From: Pedobacter soli
GTDB lineage: Bacteria; Bacteroidota; Bacteroidia; Sphingobacteriales; Sphingobacteriaceae
Length of the DNA stretch: 64,000 nucleotides
NCBI RefSeq assembly: GCF_900101435.1
Contig: NZ_FMZH01000001.1
Span: 620,001 to 684,000, forward strand
Reading direction: 5' to 3'
In this document: positions 47,401 through 55,352 of the stretch, in pieces
Layout: the number at the start of each line of letters is the position of its first letter
How positions within the stretch are numbered: the stretch's first letter is position 1
The notes under the pieces: model-generated
Told to the model about the DNA's origin: nothing
The model's database searches: none
What the model saw: the letters and a program-made list of their open reading frames with translations, nothing else
Translations under genes and position numbers: made by a program

Positions 47401-50400
47401 GCAAAGATATCGGTTCCTGTTAAAGTAACGGTTGCTCCCGATACGCCAGGCTCTCCTCCATCTTGTACACCATTCTGGTTGTAATCAAGCCAAACAAAAT
47501 TACCAACTGAGGCGGCCACCTGTTTATTTACCGTTATGGTATAAGTTTTGGTCACAGTTGGTTCTTCGGCAGTAACCCTAACATTAATCGCGTTCGCACC
47601 ATCGGCCAGCGTATAAGCTCCGGATGCAGCACCATCTGTTAAGGCTGTAAAAGGACCTGCACCTAAACTCGAAGCCAATGTTGCATGACTTTCTGCCCTT
47701 GTTGCAGTAATGGTTGCTGTTGAAGTTGTAAATGGTACATTAATGCTGTAGCTTGTTGTACCAGCCGCAAAAGCTGGTGTAAATGTTCCCACACTGGTGG
47801 TTAAAGTAGCTAAATCGGCATTTCTTGATTTGGCACCTGAAACTGTTACCGGGTTTGTCAGATCGGCAATTACTACCGCTGCTGCAGCACCGGCATTCCA
47901 GTCTTCGGCTGCTGCCAGATTGTAAACTGTTGCATCAGCTGCAGACAGACCGTCTTTATTCATCAATAAAGCTAAAGCTGATTTATCTGTTGCACTAACG
48001 GTAATGCTGAATGAAGTGCCGCTGGTAAGCTCTGCATTAGGCGAATCGGTTAAGGTATATGTTCCTGCACCCTGACCTTTGAAAGTTAATTTATTGGCAA
48101 CAATATCATTTGCTGCACCGTTTAATTTTAAAAATCCTGTTCCTGTTACTGCTAATACGCCTGTAGTGGCATCGTAAGTTGCGGCAGTAATAACTGGTAC
48201 TGCAACATTACTTACAGTAATTCCGTTTCCGGTTAAATCGGCCACTACAACCGCTGCATCTGCTCCTGCTGCCCAGTCTTCTGCTGCAGCCAGGTTATAA
48301 GTAGTTCCGCTGGTTGAGGTTGTTCCGTTTTTATTGATGATCTGATTAACTGCAGCCAGATCTGCTGCACTTAATGTTAAAGTAAATGCTGTTGCAGATG
48401 TAATTTCAACATTAGGCGTATTGGTTAAAGTGTAAGCTGATCCTCCTTCGCCGATAAAAGTAAATTTGTTGGCTATAATATCGTTGGCTGCGCCTGATAA
48501 AGGTAAGAAATTGGTACCGGTTACAACTAAAGCTCCCGTTGATGCATCGTAAGTTGCGCTGGTAATGGCAGGAATAGCAACGTTAGAAACGGTAATTCCA
48601 TTTCCGGTTAAATCGGCCACCACAACGGCAGCATCTGCTCCAGCTGCCCAGTCTTCTGCACCTGCCAGATTGTAGGTTGTACCGCCGGTTGATGTAGTAC
48701 CGTTTTTATTCACAATGAGGTTAACACCCGCCTTGTCAGCTGCACTTAAAGTTAAAGTGAAGGTAGTTGATGAAGTAATGTCAACATTTGACGTATTGGT
48801 TAAAGTATAGGTTGCCCCGCCATCACCTGTAATTGTAAATTTATTGGCTACAATATCATTAGCGACTCCTGTTTTAGCAGAAAAACCTGTACCGGTTACC
48901 ACTAAAGCTCCTGTTGAAGCGTTATAGGCAGCACTTGTAATTGCCGGTACAGCCACATTGCTTACAGTTATCCCGTTTCCGGTTAAATCGGCTACCACAA
49001 CCGCGGCATCTGCTCCTGCTGCCCAGTCTTCGGCAGCCCCCAGATTATAGGTGGTTCCGCTGGTTGATGAGGTACCGTTTTTATTGATGATCTGGTTAAC
49101 CGCAGCCTGATCTGCTACACTTAATGTTAAAGTAAATGCAGTTGCAGAAGTAATTTCAACATTAGGTGTATTGGTTAAGGTATAGGTCGATCCTCCTTCG
49201 CCGGTAAAAGTAAATTTATTGGCTACAATATCGTTGGCTGCGCCTGATAAAGATAAGAAATTGGTACCGGTTACCACTAAAGCACCTGTTGATGCATCGT
49301 ATGTTGCTGAAGTAATTGCCGGAACTGCCACGTTACTGGCGGTAATTCCATTTCCGGTTAAATCGGCTACTACAACTGCGGGATCTGCACCGGCAGCCCA
49401 GTCTTCTGCTGCCGCCAGGTTATAGGTTGTTCCTCCGGTTGAAGTCGTACCGTTTTTATTGATAATTTGGTTAACAGCTGTCAGATCGGCTGCACTTAAT
49501 GTTAAAGTAAATGCGGTACCCGATGTGATTTCTACGTTGGCTGTATTGGTTAAAGCGTATGTAGCAGCCCCTTCGCCTGTAAAAGTAAATTTGTTGGCTA
49601 CAATATCGTTCGCTGACCCACTAAGTTTTAAGAAACCTGTACCTGTTACCACTACTGCTCCGGTTGAAGCGTTGTATGTAGCACTGGTAATTGCAGGTGC
49701 TGCTACGTTTGATACGGTAATCGGATTGGTTAGATCTACAATTACTGAGGCAGGGTTTTCTCCTGCTGCCCAATCCTCGGCTGCTGCCAGGTTGTAAGTT
49801 GTGCCACTGGTAGAAGCCGTTCCGTTTTTATTCAACATCATACCCACCGCATTTTTATCAGTAGCATTTAAGTTGATGGTAAAAGCTGTAGATGAGGTAA
49901 TGTCAACATCAGCCGAGGTAAGCGTATAAGTAGCTCCGCCCTCTCCTGTTAAAGTAAATTTATTGCTTAAAATATCATTTGCTGCCCCTGCTAAAGCCGG
50001 GAAAGCCGATCCTGTAACCACTAAAGCTCCGGTTGAAGCATTATAAGTAGCCGAAGTAATGGCTGGTGGTGTTGGTGTAGCCGTTACATCAGCCGATTTA
50101 GCACTTTCGTTAAAGTAATTATCTTCTGCCGAAATACGGTAGTAATATTGTGTTCCGTTAATCAGGCCTGTATGGGTATAGGTTGTGGTTCCCTTCGGAA
50201 TGGCCGCCAACAATGTAGTTGGCGCTGCTGTAGTCCCCCCATAAACTTTGTAGCCCAATAAGTCTGCATCGGCATTGGCGTTCCAGGTTAGTGTATTTTG
50301 CGAGCTACCGGCGCTTGCAGCCAATCCGGTTGGCACAGCTGGCAAAACAACATCTGTTGGAGCCATTTTGATTAGCTCTCCTCCTAATGTTCCATCGTCA

Positions 50401-51290
50401 CCATCTGCAATATATCCTGTTGTACCTATAAAAGCTACCCCATAAGGTAAAAATGTACCTGTCCCATGTAAATTGGAATAAAAAGCAGCTGGTGTACCTG
50501 TAGCACCTGTATATTTATTTAGCGAATAAGTATTTGTTCCGCTAGTTTCAGAAGCATATAAGTTGCCAAATTCATCAAGTGTTAATGTTGTGGCGTAGGT
50601 GCCTGTTGCAACGCTTGTTGTTGTTGCGTAGGTTGGGGCATTTATTTTTAAAATCCCCCCGGTTTGTGTAGTTCCGTTATAAGTTTTAGTTACAAAAACG
50701 TCACCATTGTTTGCAACAGCAATTCCAGTAGGATAGCTCATTCCGCTTCCTGAAACAAGACCGTGATAGATCATCGTTTTACTGGTAGAGTTGATTGTTG
50801 ATGGATCAGTATACTTAACTACAGCATAGTCTGAATTGGTGGTATTATATTCTAAAGCATATAAGTTATTTGCAGCATCTAAAGCCAATGCCGTAAAGTA
50901 TCTTCCGGTTTGTACTGTGGTTACTGCATAAGATGATGCTGCATTTAACCGGATAATTGCTCCATTATTGGTTGTAAAATCGGTACTCAGATAAACATCA
51001 CCATTACTCGCGACTGCTAAACCCCATGGATATTCTCCAGGTTGAGAGGTTAAGCCGCTATAGATAATGGTGGGACTACCTGTACCGCCAGTATACTTGG
51101 CTACATGATACGTCCCAGGTCCAGAGGCTTTGGTAACATAAATATTTCCACTCGCATCTTTGGCTAAAGCGGTATATAAACCGCCAGCATGCAGCTGAGT
51201 TTTAGTGTACTGAGCAAATGCGGGAGCAAGTGCCAGAAAAAGTACAATTACTGAAACGGTAAAAGCTACTTTCGTAAAAAATCTCTTCAT
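41457..51290 (-). CDS. Giant multi-repeat T9SS adhesin-like protein (3277 residues)
   Basis: Signal peptide (1-27), then a beta-propeller-like NHL region (about 28-315), a fibronectin type III domain (about 317-405), six ~124-residue repeats beginning AITSATYNASTGALVVTG (408-1150), a cadherin-like sandwich, an SdrD B-like domain (about 1258-1365, WLDYNQNGVQDGGEPG), a second cadherin-like domain, a Big-like domain (about 1475-1557), fifteen ~87-residue YDG repeats (about 1558-2862, each with NKVYDGN, RTLTGV and TGGTA), two MBG domains (to about 3015), a Big-like and an Ig/PKD-like domain, and a C-terminal gliding-motility-type domain (about 3189-3277, ITPNGDGKNDTW, PEGAYYYIIDF). The last marks type B T9SS export. 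The next gene is its probable PorP/SprF partner. Likely a cell-surface filament or adhesin; ligand unknown. Confidence 0.93.
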   Translation of the reverse strand: MKRFFTKVAFTVSVIVLFLALAPAFAQYTKTQLHAGGLYTALAKDASGNIYVTKASGPGTYHVAKYTGGTGSPTIIYSGLTSQPGEYPWGLAVASNGDVYLSTDFTTNNGAIIRLNAASSYAVTTVQTGRYFTALALDAANNLYALEYNTTNSDYAVVKYTDPSTINSTSKTMIYHGLVSGSGMSYPTGIAVANNGDVFVTKTYNGTTQTGGILKINAPTYATTTSVATGTYATTLTLDEFGNLYASETSGTNTYSLNKYTGATGTPAAFYSNLHGTGTFLPYGVAFIGTTGYIADGDDGTLGGELIKMAPTDVVLPAVPTGLAASAGSSQNTLTWNANADADLLGYKVYGGTTAAPTTLLAAIPKGTTTYTHTGLINGTQYYYRISAEDNYFNESAKSADVTATPTPPAITSATYNASTGALVVTGSAFPALAGAANDILSNKFTLTGEGGATYTLTSADVDITSSTAFTINLNATDKNAVGMMLNKNGTASTSGTTYNLAAAEDWAAGENPASVIVDLTNPITVSNVAAPAITSATYNASTGAVVVTGTGFLKLSGSANDIVANKFTFTGEGAATYALTNTANVEITSGTAFTLTLSAADLTAVNQIINKNGTTSTGGTTYNLAAAEDWAAGADPAVVVADLTGNGITASNVAVPAITSATYDASTGALVVTGTNFLSLSGAANDIVANKFTFTGEGGSTYTLTNTPNVEITSATAFTLTLSVADQAAVNQIINKNGTSSTSGTTYNLGAAEDWAAGADAAVVVADLTGNGITVSNVAVPAITSAAYNASTGALVVTGTGFSAKTGVANDIVANKFTITGDGGATYTLTNTSNVDITSSTTFTLTLSAADKAGVNLIVNKNGTTSTGGTTYNLAGAEDWAAGADAAVVVADLTGNGITVSNVAIPAITSATYDASTGALVVTGTNFLPLSGAANDIIANKFTFIGEGGSAYTLTNTPNVEITSATAFTLTLSAADLAAVNQIINKNGTTSTSGTTYNLAAAEDWAAGADAAVVVADLTGNGITVSNVAVPVITAATYDATTGVLAVTGTGFLKLNGAANDIVANKLTFKGQGAGTYTLTDSPNAELTSGTSFSITVSATDKSALALLMNKDGLSAADATVYNLAAAEDWNAGAAAAVVIADLTNPVTVSGAKSRNADLATLTTSVGTFTPAFAAGTTSYSINVPFTTSTATITATRAESHATLASSLGAGPFTALTDGAASGAYTLADGANAINVRVTAEEPTVTKTYTITVNKQVAASVGNFVWLDYNQNGVQDGGEPGVSGATVTLTGTDIFANAVNLTTTTDASGNYTFSNLNPSSGYTIVVSGYPSRYTATFDLDGTGTNGATFALASGQNRTDVDFGLYDPYYANADLSALSTTAGLTPVFAAGTTSYTASVLTATNTVKLTATALAAGSTLQINANGAGFVALTSGVETADLTLNFGNNTFDVKVTAQNGTTTKTYTVTVNRPNANQTITFAGTASTTYGAADFDPGATSATSGINTITYSSDNLAVATIVAGKIHVVGAGTAVITAKQAASTGYNAATDATQTLTVNAKSITGNFTADNKVYDGNNTASVLSRTLTGVVTGDEAAVTLTGGTATFDNANVAASKTVTAAGMTLGGAKAANYTLASVATTTANITTKDISGNITASNKVYDGNNTANILTRTLSGVVTGEEADVTLTGGTATFADALVGTGKTVTGSGLTLTGTKAANYNLTGVATTTANITGLALTGAFTADNKVYDGNTTASVLTRTLTGVLPADVADVNLTGGTATFGTADVGTGKTVTAAGMTLGGAKAANYTLSSVATTTANITGLALTGSFTADNKVYDGTNAATILTRTLAGVLPADIADVTLTGGTATFGGINTGNGKNVTSTGMVLTGAKAGNYTLFAVNTTTANITPKDITGIFTAANKAYDGNTTASILTRSLTGVVPADVADVSLIGGTATFATATVGTGKTVTSTGMTLDGTKAENYNLTGVATTTANITGLALTGNFTADNKVYDGNTTANILTRTLTGVLPADAADVTLTGGSATFADAAKGTGKTVTATGMTLGGTKAANYTLGTVNTAIADITAKDLTASFTADNKVYDGNTTATILTRTLTGVLAADVADVTVSGGTAIFNNESVGTGKSVNASGLVLAGAKGGNYNITTVNATSANITAKNISGNFTADNKVYDANTTATVLTRTLTGVLAGDVADVTLTGGTASFATASVGTGKTVTSTGMAITGAKAANYSLTGVATTTANITGLTITGNITAANKVYDGTANATITGRTLTGVLAADAADVTLSGGAATFADANKGTGKTVTATGLTLTGAKAANYTLASVGTTTADITAKDIAGNFTADNKVYDGTTTASILTRTLTGVLAGDVADVTLTGGTASFATASIGTGKTVTSTGMSLSGSKAANYNLTGVGTATANITGLTITGNFTAGNKVYDGNATATVLTRTLTGVLPADAADVTLTGGTASFADANKGAGKTVTAAGMTITGTKAANYTLASVATTTADITAKDIAGNFTADSKVYDGATTANILTRTLTGVLAADAADVTLTGGTANFANANVGTAKTVSATGLTLTGAKAANYNLTGVANTTANITAKNIAGAFTADNKAYDGNTTATILTRTLTGVITADAADVTLSGGTASFADANIGTGKTVTSTGMVLAGSKAANYNLTGVATTTANIGVKTITGSFTADNKVYDGNTTATVLTRTLTGVLAADAADVTLTGGTASFADANVAAGKTVTSTGMALSGTKAGNYNLSSVATTTAAITAKTVNGSITASNKVYDGTTTAAITGRTLTGVLTADVADVSLTGGTATFADKNVGTAKVVTGAGLLLSGAKAANYTLASVATTTANISVKPITVTADAKTKVYGATDPALTYTLSAGALATGDNTTGALSRAAGEVVGTYAIAQNTLSAGTNYSITYVPANLEITRKALVITADNKTKNFGAANPALTASYSGFVGTETAAVLTSPVVLSTTATTTSSAGNYPITASGAAAANYSITYVAGTLTINPTAQTITFAALPNKLDTDGTFTLTATASSGLPVTYTSSNPTVARIINGNQVEILKAGVINITASQAGNADYQAATNVVQSFTVIENPPPVITITSNKGNSISKGEVAVLTASGALTYQWSNANGILSGQNNALLTVRPSQTTTYTVTGFNQYGRSSTKTFTLEVRADYQVLNIMNVITPNGDGKNDTWKVENIDMYPNNTVKVFDRSGKLVFEMKGYDNSWGGTFRGSVLPEGAYYYIIDFGPGVGVRKGYITIVGQQ

Positions 51291-51299
51291 AAGCGTTAA

Positions 51300-52454
51300 T
51301 TAGACAGATAAATATGGATTTTGCCAACCGCTTTCAGTTTCGCTGTAAACAGTTGATATATCGTATCCCAGAGCTGTACCCTGAGAAATTATAGTTGCAT
51401 TATTTTTTTTATTGCTGGTGTTAATTTTCACAATGTCGATCAATGGAAAACTTTGTTGCTCCTGCATACCAAAATGAAGTAATCCTCTTGGTCCTATTGT
51501 TCCACTCTGATTAAAGTCGATTACAGCTGTTGAAGCATTGCCGACGGTAAGCTGTGCTTTCATTCGGCTGAGAATTAAGCCTGCTTCGTAGCCTAGCATG
51601 CCAAATATGTTGGCTTGTTGCTTGCCAAAGTTTTCAAAATCTCTAACAAAGGCAGGATTAGCACCTGTTTTATGTTCCTTACTCCAGGAAGAGGCACTAT
51701 AAAAGTTTAGTCCGAGATGACCTATATCTTCCAGCATATCTGGGTAAGCCATATTCTCAACAGTAACTAGAGGAATAACGTTATTGAACTTACTTGCCTT
51801 CCATTGTCTAAGAAATTCGTTTCCGATCCGTCCTACGAAAATGGCATGTACATAATCGGGTGCATCTGCATTTATAGCAGCAAAGAAATCCTTAAGATCT
51901 AAGACATCTTTATTGGCATGATTCTCCTTTAAAACCATACTTTTTAGCTGATTTGATCCAGCAGAACCAACTCCCATCAAAAATGAGCTTCCTAAATTGA
52001 AGCCACTTTCGTAAAGTGGAGATATCATTTGGCCTCTTTCTCCAAGTTCTTTGGTTGCCCACTGTCCTAATGCATATTCACTTTGCCAAAGGTTCATTGA
52101 AAGATTAGAGATATTTGGACTATATACTTCATTAGATGATATTGATTCTCCAAAATCAAAAAATAAGCCCAACTTATTGTGATTTTCTAATATAGTCCTG
52201 AGTTCTGGATACATTTTGGGATTAATCATCCCCATCATGACATCTACTCCTTCAAAAAAGATAAGCTTTTGCGCAGCTTCTAAAACAGCTTTATTACTAC
52301 CTTGTCCGATGTAAGCAGGCATAAAAGCAAAGTCTGTAGCTGCATGTGACATTTTAGCTGCCGCACACAGAAATCCAGCCGTAATATGTTGTGCATAGTA
52401 CGGATAGACTCCTGAATAGGGCATTAAAAAACCAATTTTAAGTGGTTTATTCAT
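51300..52454 (-). CDS. Periplasmic-binding-protein-like protein without signal peptide
   Basis: A 384-residue protein of the type I periplasmic binding fold (Leu/Ile/Val-binding type). It begins at once with the first strand: MNKPLKIGFLMPYSGVYPYY. A receptor-like YESGFNLGSSFLMGVGSAG segment follows (about 148), and the family feature LGYEAGLILSRMKAQL comes near the end. No signal peptide, lipobox or membrane helix is seen and no ABC permease or ATPase is nearby, so it is not a standard transporter part. It starts immediately after the collar gene stop and ends 9 bases before the giant gene start, so all are on one transcript. Confidence 0.83.
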   Translation of the reverse strand: MNKPLKIGFLMPYSGVYPYYAQHITAGFLCAAAKMSHAATDFAFMPAYIGQGSNKAVLEAAQKLIFFEGVDVMMGMINPKMYPELRTILENHNKLGLFFDFGESISSNEVYSPNISNLSMNLWQSEYALGQWATKELGERGQMISPLYESGFNLGSSFLMGVGSAGSNQLKSMVLKENHANKDVLDLKDFFAAINADAPDYVHAIFVGRIGNEFLRQWKASKFNNVIPLVTVENMAYPDMLEDIGHLGLNFYSASSWSKEHKTGANPAFVRDFENFGKQQANIFGMLGYEAGLILSRMKAQLTVGNASTAVIDFNQSGTIGPRGLLHFGMQEQQSFPLIDIVKINTSNKKNNATIISQGTALGYDISTVYSETESGWQNPYLSV

Positions 52455-52997
52455 TTAATTTCTTGATGGAAAAATACCTTCTGTAGCGATACAATATGTC
52501 AATGTTAAATAAGGCTGCATATTTACATGCGGCTGGTTTCCACCTGCAAATCCAATACTACTCGGGTTTAATTGCGTATTTGCGGTAGTAGTATAAGTAT
52601 TTAAAACTGTAGCATTGGGGCCAGAACCTGTTTTTGGGCTGGCTGACAGATAATTACCGGCAGGGACGCCTGTTGTTCCTGGGTCTGTATTAGCTAAAAC
52701 TAGGTGGTTATGTTGTGGCATTTGTGTTGAAATAAGTGTCACATTTTCTACTCCTCCAATTTGACCTAATACATATGGCGATAATCCTGGTCCTTGTCCA
52801 TCTCCAATAGGAGCCCTTCCTCGTAAATCTGGAAGCGCAAAGGTAGATTGCCCATTTCCACCGTAGGTAGTACCAAGCAAAGAAAACAATGCAGTATTTT
52901 GAGCGATAGACATAATTTGCCCATAACATTTCTGCCATCCGCGTGGATTAAAACTGAGGCCGAATAAGCCAATGAAACTTATAAAAGGTTCGTACAT
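52455..52997 (-). CDS. Tail-collar-domain protein (microcystin-dependent-protein-like)
   Basis: A 180-residue protein with the phage tail collar fold: the family N terminus with FNPRGWQKCYGQIMSIAQN (about 16-34), LFSLLGTTYGGNGQSTFALP (about 37-56), DLRGRAPIGDGQGPG and MPQHNHL (about 94-100), ending in MQPYLTLTYCIATEGIFP. Such MdpB-like proteins occur singly or in clusters on bacterial chromosomes outside prophages. No phage gene is present in the window. There is no signal peptide. It lies between a Tat-exported protein and the binding-protein-like gene, with a zero-base gap to the latter. Confidence 0.92.
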   Translation of the reverse strand: MYEPFISFIGLFGLSFNPRGWQKCYGQIMSIAQNTALFSLLGTTYGGNGQSTFALPDLRGRAPIGDGQGPGLSPYVLGQIGGVENVTLISTQMPQHNHLVLANTDPGTTGVPAGNYLSASPKTGSGPNATVLNTYTTTANTQLNPSSIGFAGGNQPHVNMQPYLTLTYCIATEGIFPSRN

Positions 52998-53039
52998 AAT
53001 TTTTAAATTTTAATTTGTGAATGAGTTAATTAAATATCT

Positions 53040-53984
53040 TTAAACTGATTTTAGAATCTTTGTTTGATCAAATAAAATCTCGTTCATTTCTGCTCTATTA
53101 GTTACACCAGGTACATGCTTTTTGATATCAAGCTGATGATTAATTTTATGTTCGTTAAATCCAAATGTAAGTTGAGCAACAGACTGTAAGCCTGTATGAC
53201 TTGTACCTAACAGCACTTCATTCTTTTCTTTATTTCGAAGTGCGTAAAGCTGATTTTTACCTGTTAAAACATTTCCACCAATAATGAGATCTACAGAGCT
53301 GGTATATTCTGCAAGTTGTCTGTTATTAAATTTTGCTTTTGAATCAAAACCCAAATGAGATAAACATACCACTAAATCGCATGCTTCGTCTTCTTTTAAA
53401 TATTTGGCCATTTTGTTTAGCGCTATAACAGGATCAGAAACCTTTAAGCCAGCCATTTTAACCGTTTCGCCAACGCCAGTAACCCCTACCCTGTATTTCC
53501 CATAAGTAATTACCTGGTAGCTTTTTACTGCCTTTTGTAATTTCGGATGCTCAAACTGGTAATTGCAACTTAACAGATCGAAAGCCACATCCGGAAGTAA
53601 ACCGGCAAAAGCATCAATCCCTTGTTTTAAGTCGGCAGCACTAAGGTTAACCGCATGGTAACCTACTTTATTCATCCATTGGATGGTTTCGGTATGGTTA
53701 TTTCGATTAAAATTTAAAAATCCTCCGGCATCCAATAATAAAGTAGAAACAAGTTCGTTATTGATTGTAGTTTGTAAAGATTTTAAGCCGCCAAACCCTT
53801 GTGAGGTTGAATTAACGGCTCCGTTAATATCGTTACTATACATGATATTAACCTGTTTTTGGTTTACAGATTTGGTATAGATAGTACGGCTTGCTTTAGC
53901 TAGTGCATCTACTGGGCCTGCCAATAAGATACTACTGCTTAACAAGACGTTCCTCTTCAGAAAAGAGCGTCTATTGGTATTCAT
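53040..53984 (-). CDS. Tat-exported 5'-nucleotidase-like protein with degenerate active site
   Basis: A 314-residue protein with a twin-arginine signal (NRRSFLKR at 4-11, hydrophobic region to about 22). The body matches the N-terminal metallophosphoesterase domain of 5'-nucleotidases, but metal ligands are lost by eye alignment: NDxHG is SNDING, LDAGD is LDAGG, GNHE is LSAAD and the late GGHSHT is GGNVLT. Only the SHLG histidine remains. The C-terminal substrate domain of full-length 5'-nucleotidases is absent. It is probably a non-catalytic exported protein. First gene of the collar/binding protein/giant protein operon. Confidence 0.8.
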   Translation of the reverse strand: MNTNRRSFLKRNVLLSSSILLAGPVDALAKASRTIYTKSVNQKQVNIMYSNDINGAVNSTSQGFGGLKSLQTTINNELVSTLLLDAGGFLNFNRNNHTETIQWMNKVGYHAVNLSAADLKQGIDAFAGLLPDVAFDLLSCNYQFEHPKLQKAVKSYQVITYGKYRVGVTGVGETVKMAGLKVSDPVIALNKMAKYLKEDEACDLVVCLSHLGFDSKAKFNNRQLAEYTSSVDLIIGGNVLTGKNQLYALRNKEKNEVLLGTSHTGLQSVAQLTFGFNEHKINHQLDIKKHVPGVTNRAEMNEILFDQTKILKSV

Positions 53985-54404
53985 AAAAGGTTTATTACTG
54001 GGATGTTTGTTGCTGTAAAGATGGAATAATTTTGCTTATAGTACAAATACTACAAATTTAGAATCACCAAAACTCATCCTTTCAGTAGGCAAAACAAACA
54101 AAATAGTATACAAAAGGCCCATTTTAGTAGATTTACAAGCACAATATTTAGTTCTTGATATTTATCAACAATTGAGCAATCAGTCATATATTGCCCTGCT
54201 ACATAACACAATTGAGTACAACAAATACTACAAATCATTAATTTATTGTAAACAACTAGTAAAATCTGCAAAATTGTTTCACACTTTCGCTTACAAGCCA
54301 GAATCTAATGAGTCTAAATTCTGAAATCATCACAAAACGTTGGTAATACTTGTGTGAGATTTATTTTACAGCACCATAGAGAGTTATATTTTTATCTTTC
54401 TGCA
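53985..54404 (-). promoter_or_regulatory. Upstream region of the collar/giant-protein operon with a 15-bp direct repeat
   Basis: The 420-base gap holds no gene. ACAAATACTACAAAT occurs twice in direct orientation (54043-54057 and 54221-54235). On the minus strand, TAAATTTG at about 54054-54061, next to one copy, fits the Bacteroidota -7 element TAnnTTTG, but no well-spaced -33 TTTG was found. Confidence 0.4.
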
Positions 54405-55352
54405 TCAAGGCCTCGTTAACTGATTCAAAAAAATTTCATAAGCGGTATTCACATCAACATAAGTTTTAAGCTGTATTTGATGATCACCAGCAAACTTTTC
54501 TCCGGGGCTTTTGCTATGAAAGTTAAGTCTAGCCAACATTTTCTCATCTAAGGCATCCATTATAGTTAAAGCTTTAAAAAATTGCTTTAATAATTGATCC
54601 ATTCCCCAACCATAATCGAAAAAGGTATTTTTAGGATGATTGACCAACAGTATCTCCTGTAAGGCTTTGTAATAATTTGCAAGCACTTCTGCTGTAAATA
54701 AATTAAAATCCTGATAATGCTTTTCTGCTATCATAACCCCTAAAACATTGGCATTAACCATTCCCGGAATACTGTGAATACCTCTTTTGCGGTGATGTGA
54801 TGCCATAATCGCGTTTGGTTCTCTTGAAAGAAAAAAGAAGGGTATATCAGGATACCATTTCCTTAACAAGGAATAGAAATGAATGTGCCAGCTATCTAAT
54901 TTGATAAAGAGCTGCTCATACCCTGCTTTTCTCTTTTGTCCCATTAAGGCAATGGCCGATTTAAACCAAAGTTCCTGTTGTTCTGCCGTTATAGCAGGAT
55001 CTTGTTCCTGCATCCGTAAAATTTCGTCAATTAACGGGGCCTCCGGATAAACAATGTTTGTTTCTGCAGTAGCCAAAGCTTGAGATAATAAGGTCGAACC
55101 ACATCTGGATACATGAAAAATAAATGCATCTGGAGGTATAGAATCGGTATGCTTTGCAACATCCGCTAAAAAGTCTAAACTGCTTGTTGGTACATAACCT
55201 GATCTTTCTTTCGTGCGCATCCGGCAAAACTGAATAGTCTCATCAAAAAAAGGTTCTTCAATATGCTTTTCCTGCAAATCCAGCCACAAAAGCTGCCAAT
55301 CATTGTCCTGATAGCTCAGTTTATACGGAATCCAGTTAATCAGTGTACTCAC
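54405..55352 (-). CDS. Sulfotransferase-family protein
   Basis: A 315-residue cytoplasmic protein of the PAPS-dependent sulfotransferase fold. The 5'-phosphosulfate loop is HVSRCGSTLLSQAL (about 80-93), and the 3'-phosphate-binding segment is SREPNAIMASHHRKRG (about 176-191). The sulfate acceptor is unknown. It overlaps the upstream beta-hydroxylase-like gene by 4 bases (ATGA), so the two are co-translated. The position beside a collar-protein operon suggests a role in modifying a surface polymer or protein, but that is inference. Confidence 0.87.
   Translation of the reverse strand: MSTLINWIPYKLSYQDNDWQLLWLDLQEKHIEEPFFDETIQFCRMRTKERSGYVPTSSLDFLADVAKHTDSIPPDAFIFHVSRCGSTLLSQALATAETNIVYPEAPLIDEILRMQEQDPAITAEQQELWFKSAIALMGQKRKAGYEQLFIKLDSWHIHFYSLLRKWYPDIPFFFLSREPNAIMASHHRKRGIHSIPGMVNANVLGVMIAEKHYQDFNLFTAEVLANYYKALQEILLVNHPKNTFFDYGWGMDQLLKQFFKALTIMDALDEKMLARLNFHSKSPGEKFAGDHQIQLKTYVDVNTAYEIFLNQLTRP

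Noticed and set aside
43534..49797. Many plus-strand open frames opposite the giant gene
   Set aside because: They repeat with the period of the YDG and 124-residue units, so they are antisense shadows of a repetitive gene.
52455..52997. Prophage indicated by a tail-collar protein
   Set aside because: No other phage gene is present; stand-alone collar (MdpB-like) proteins are common on bacterial chromosomes.
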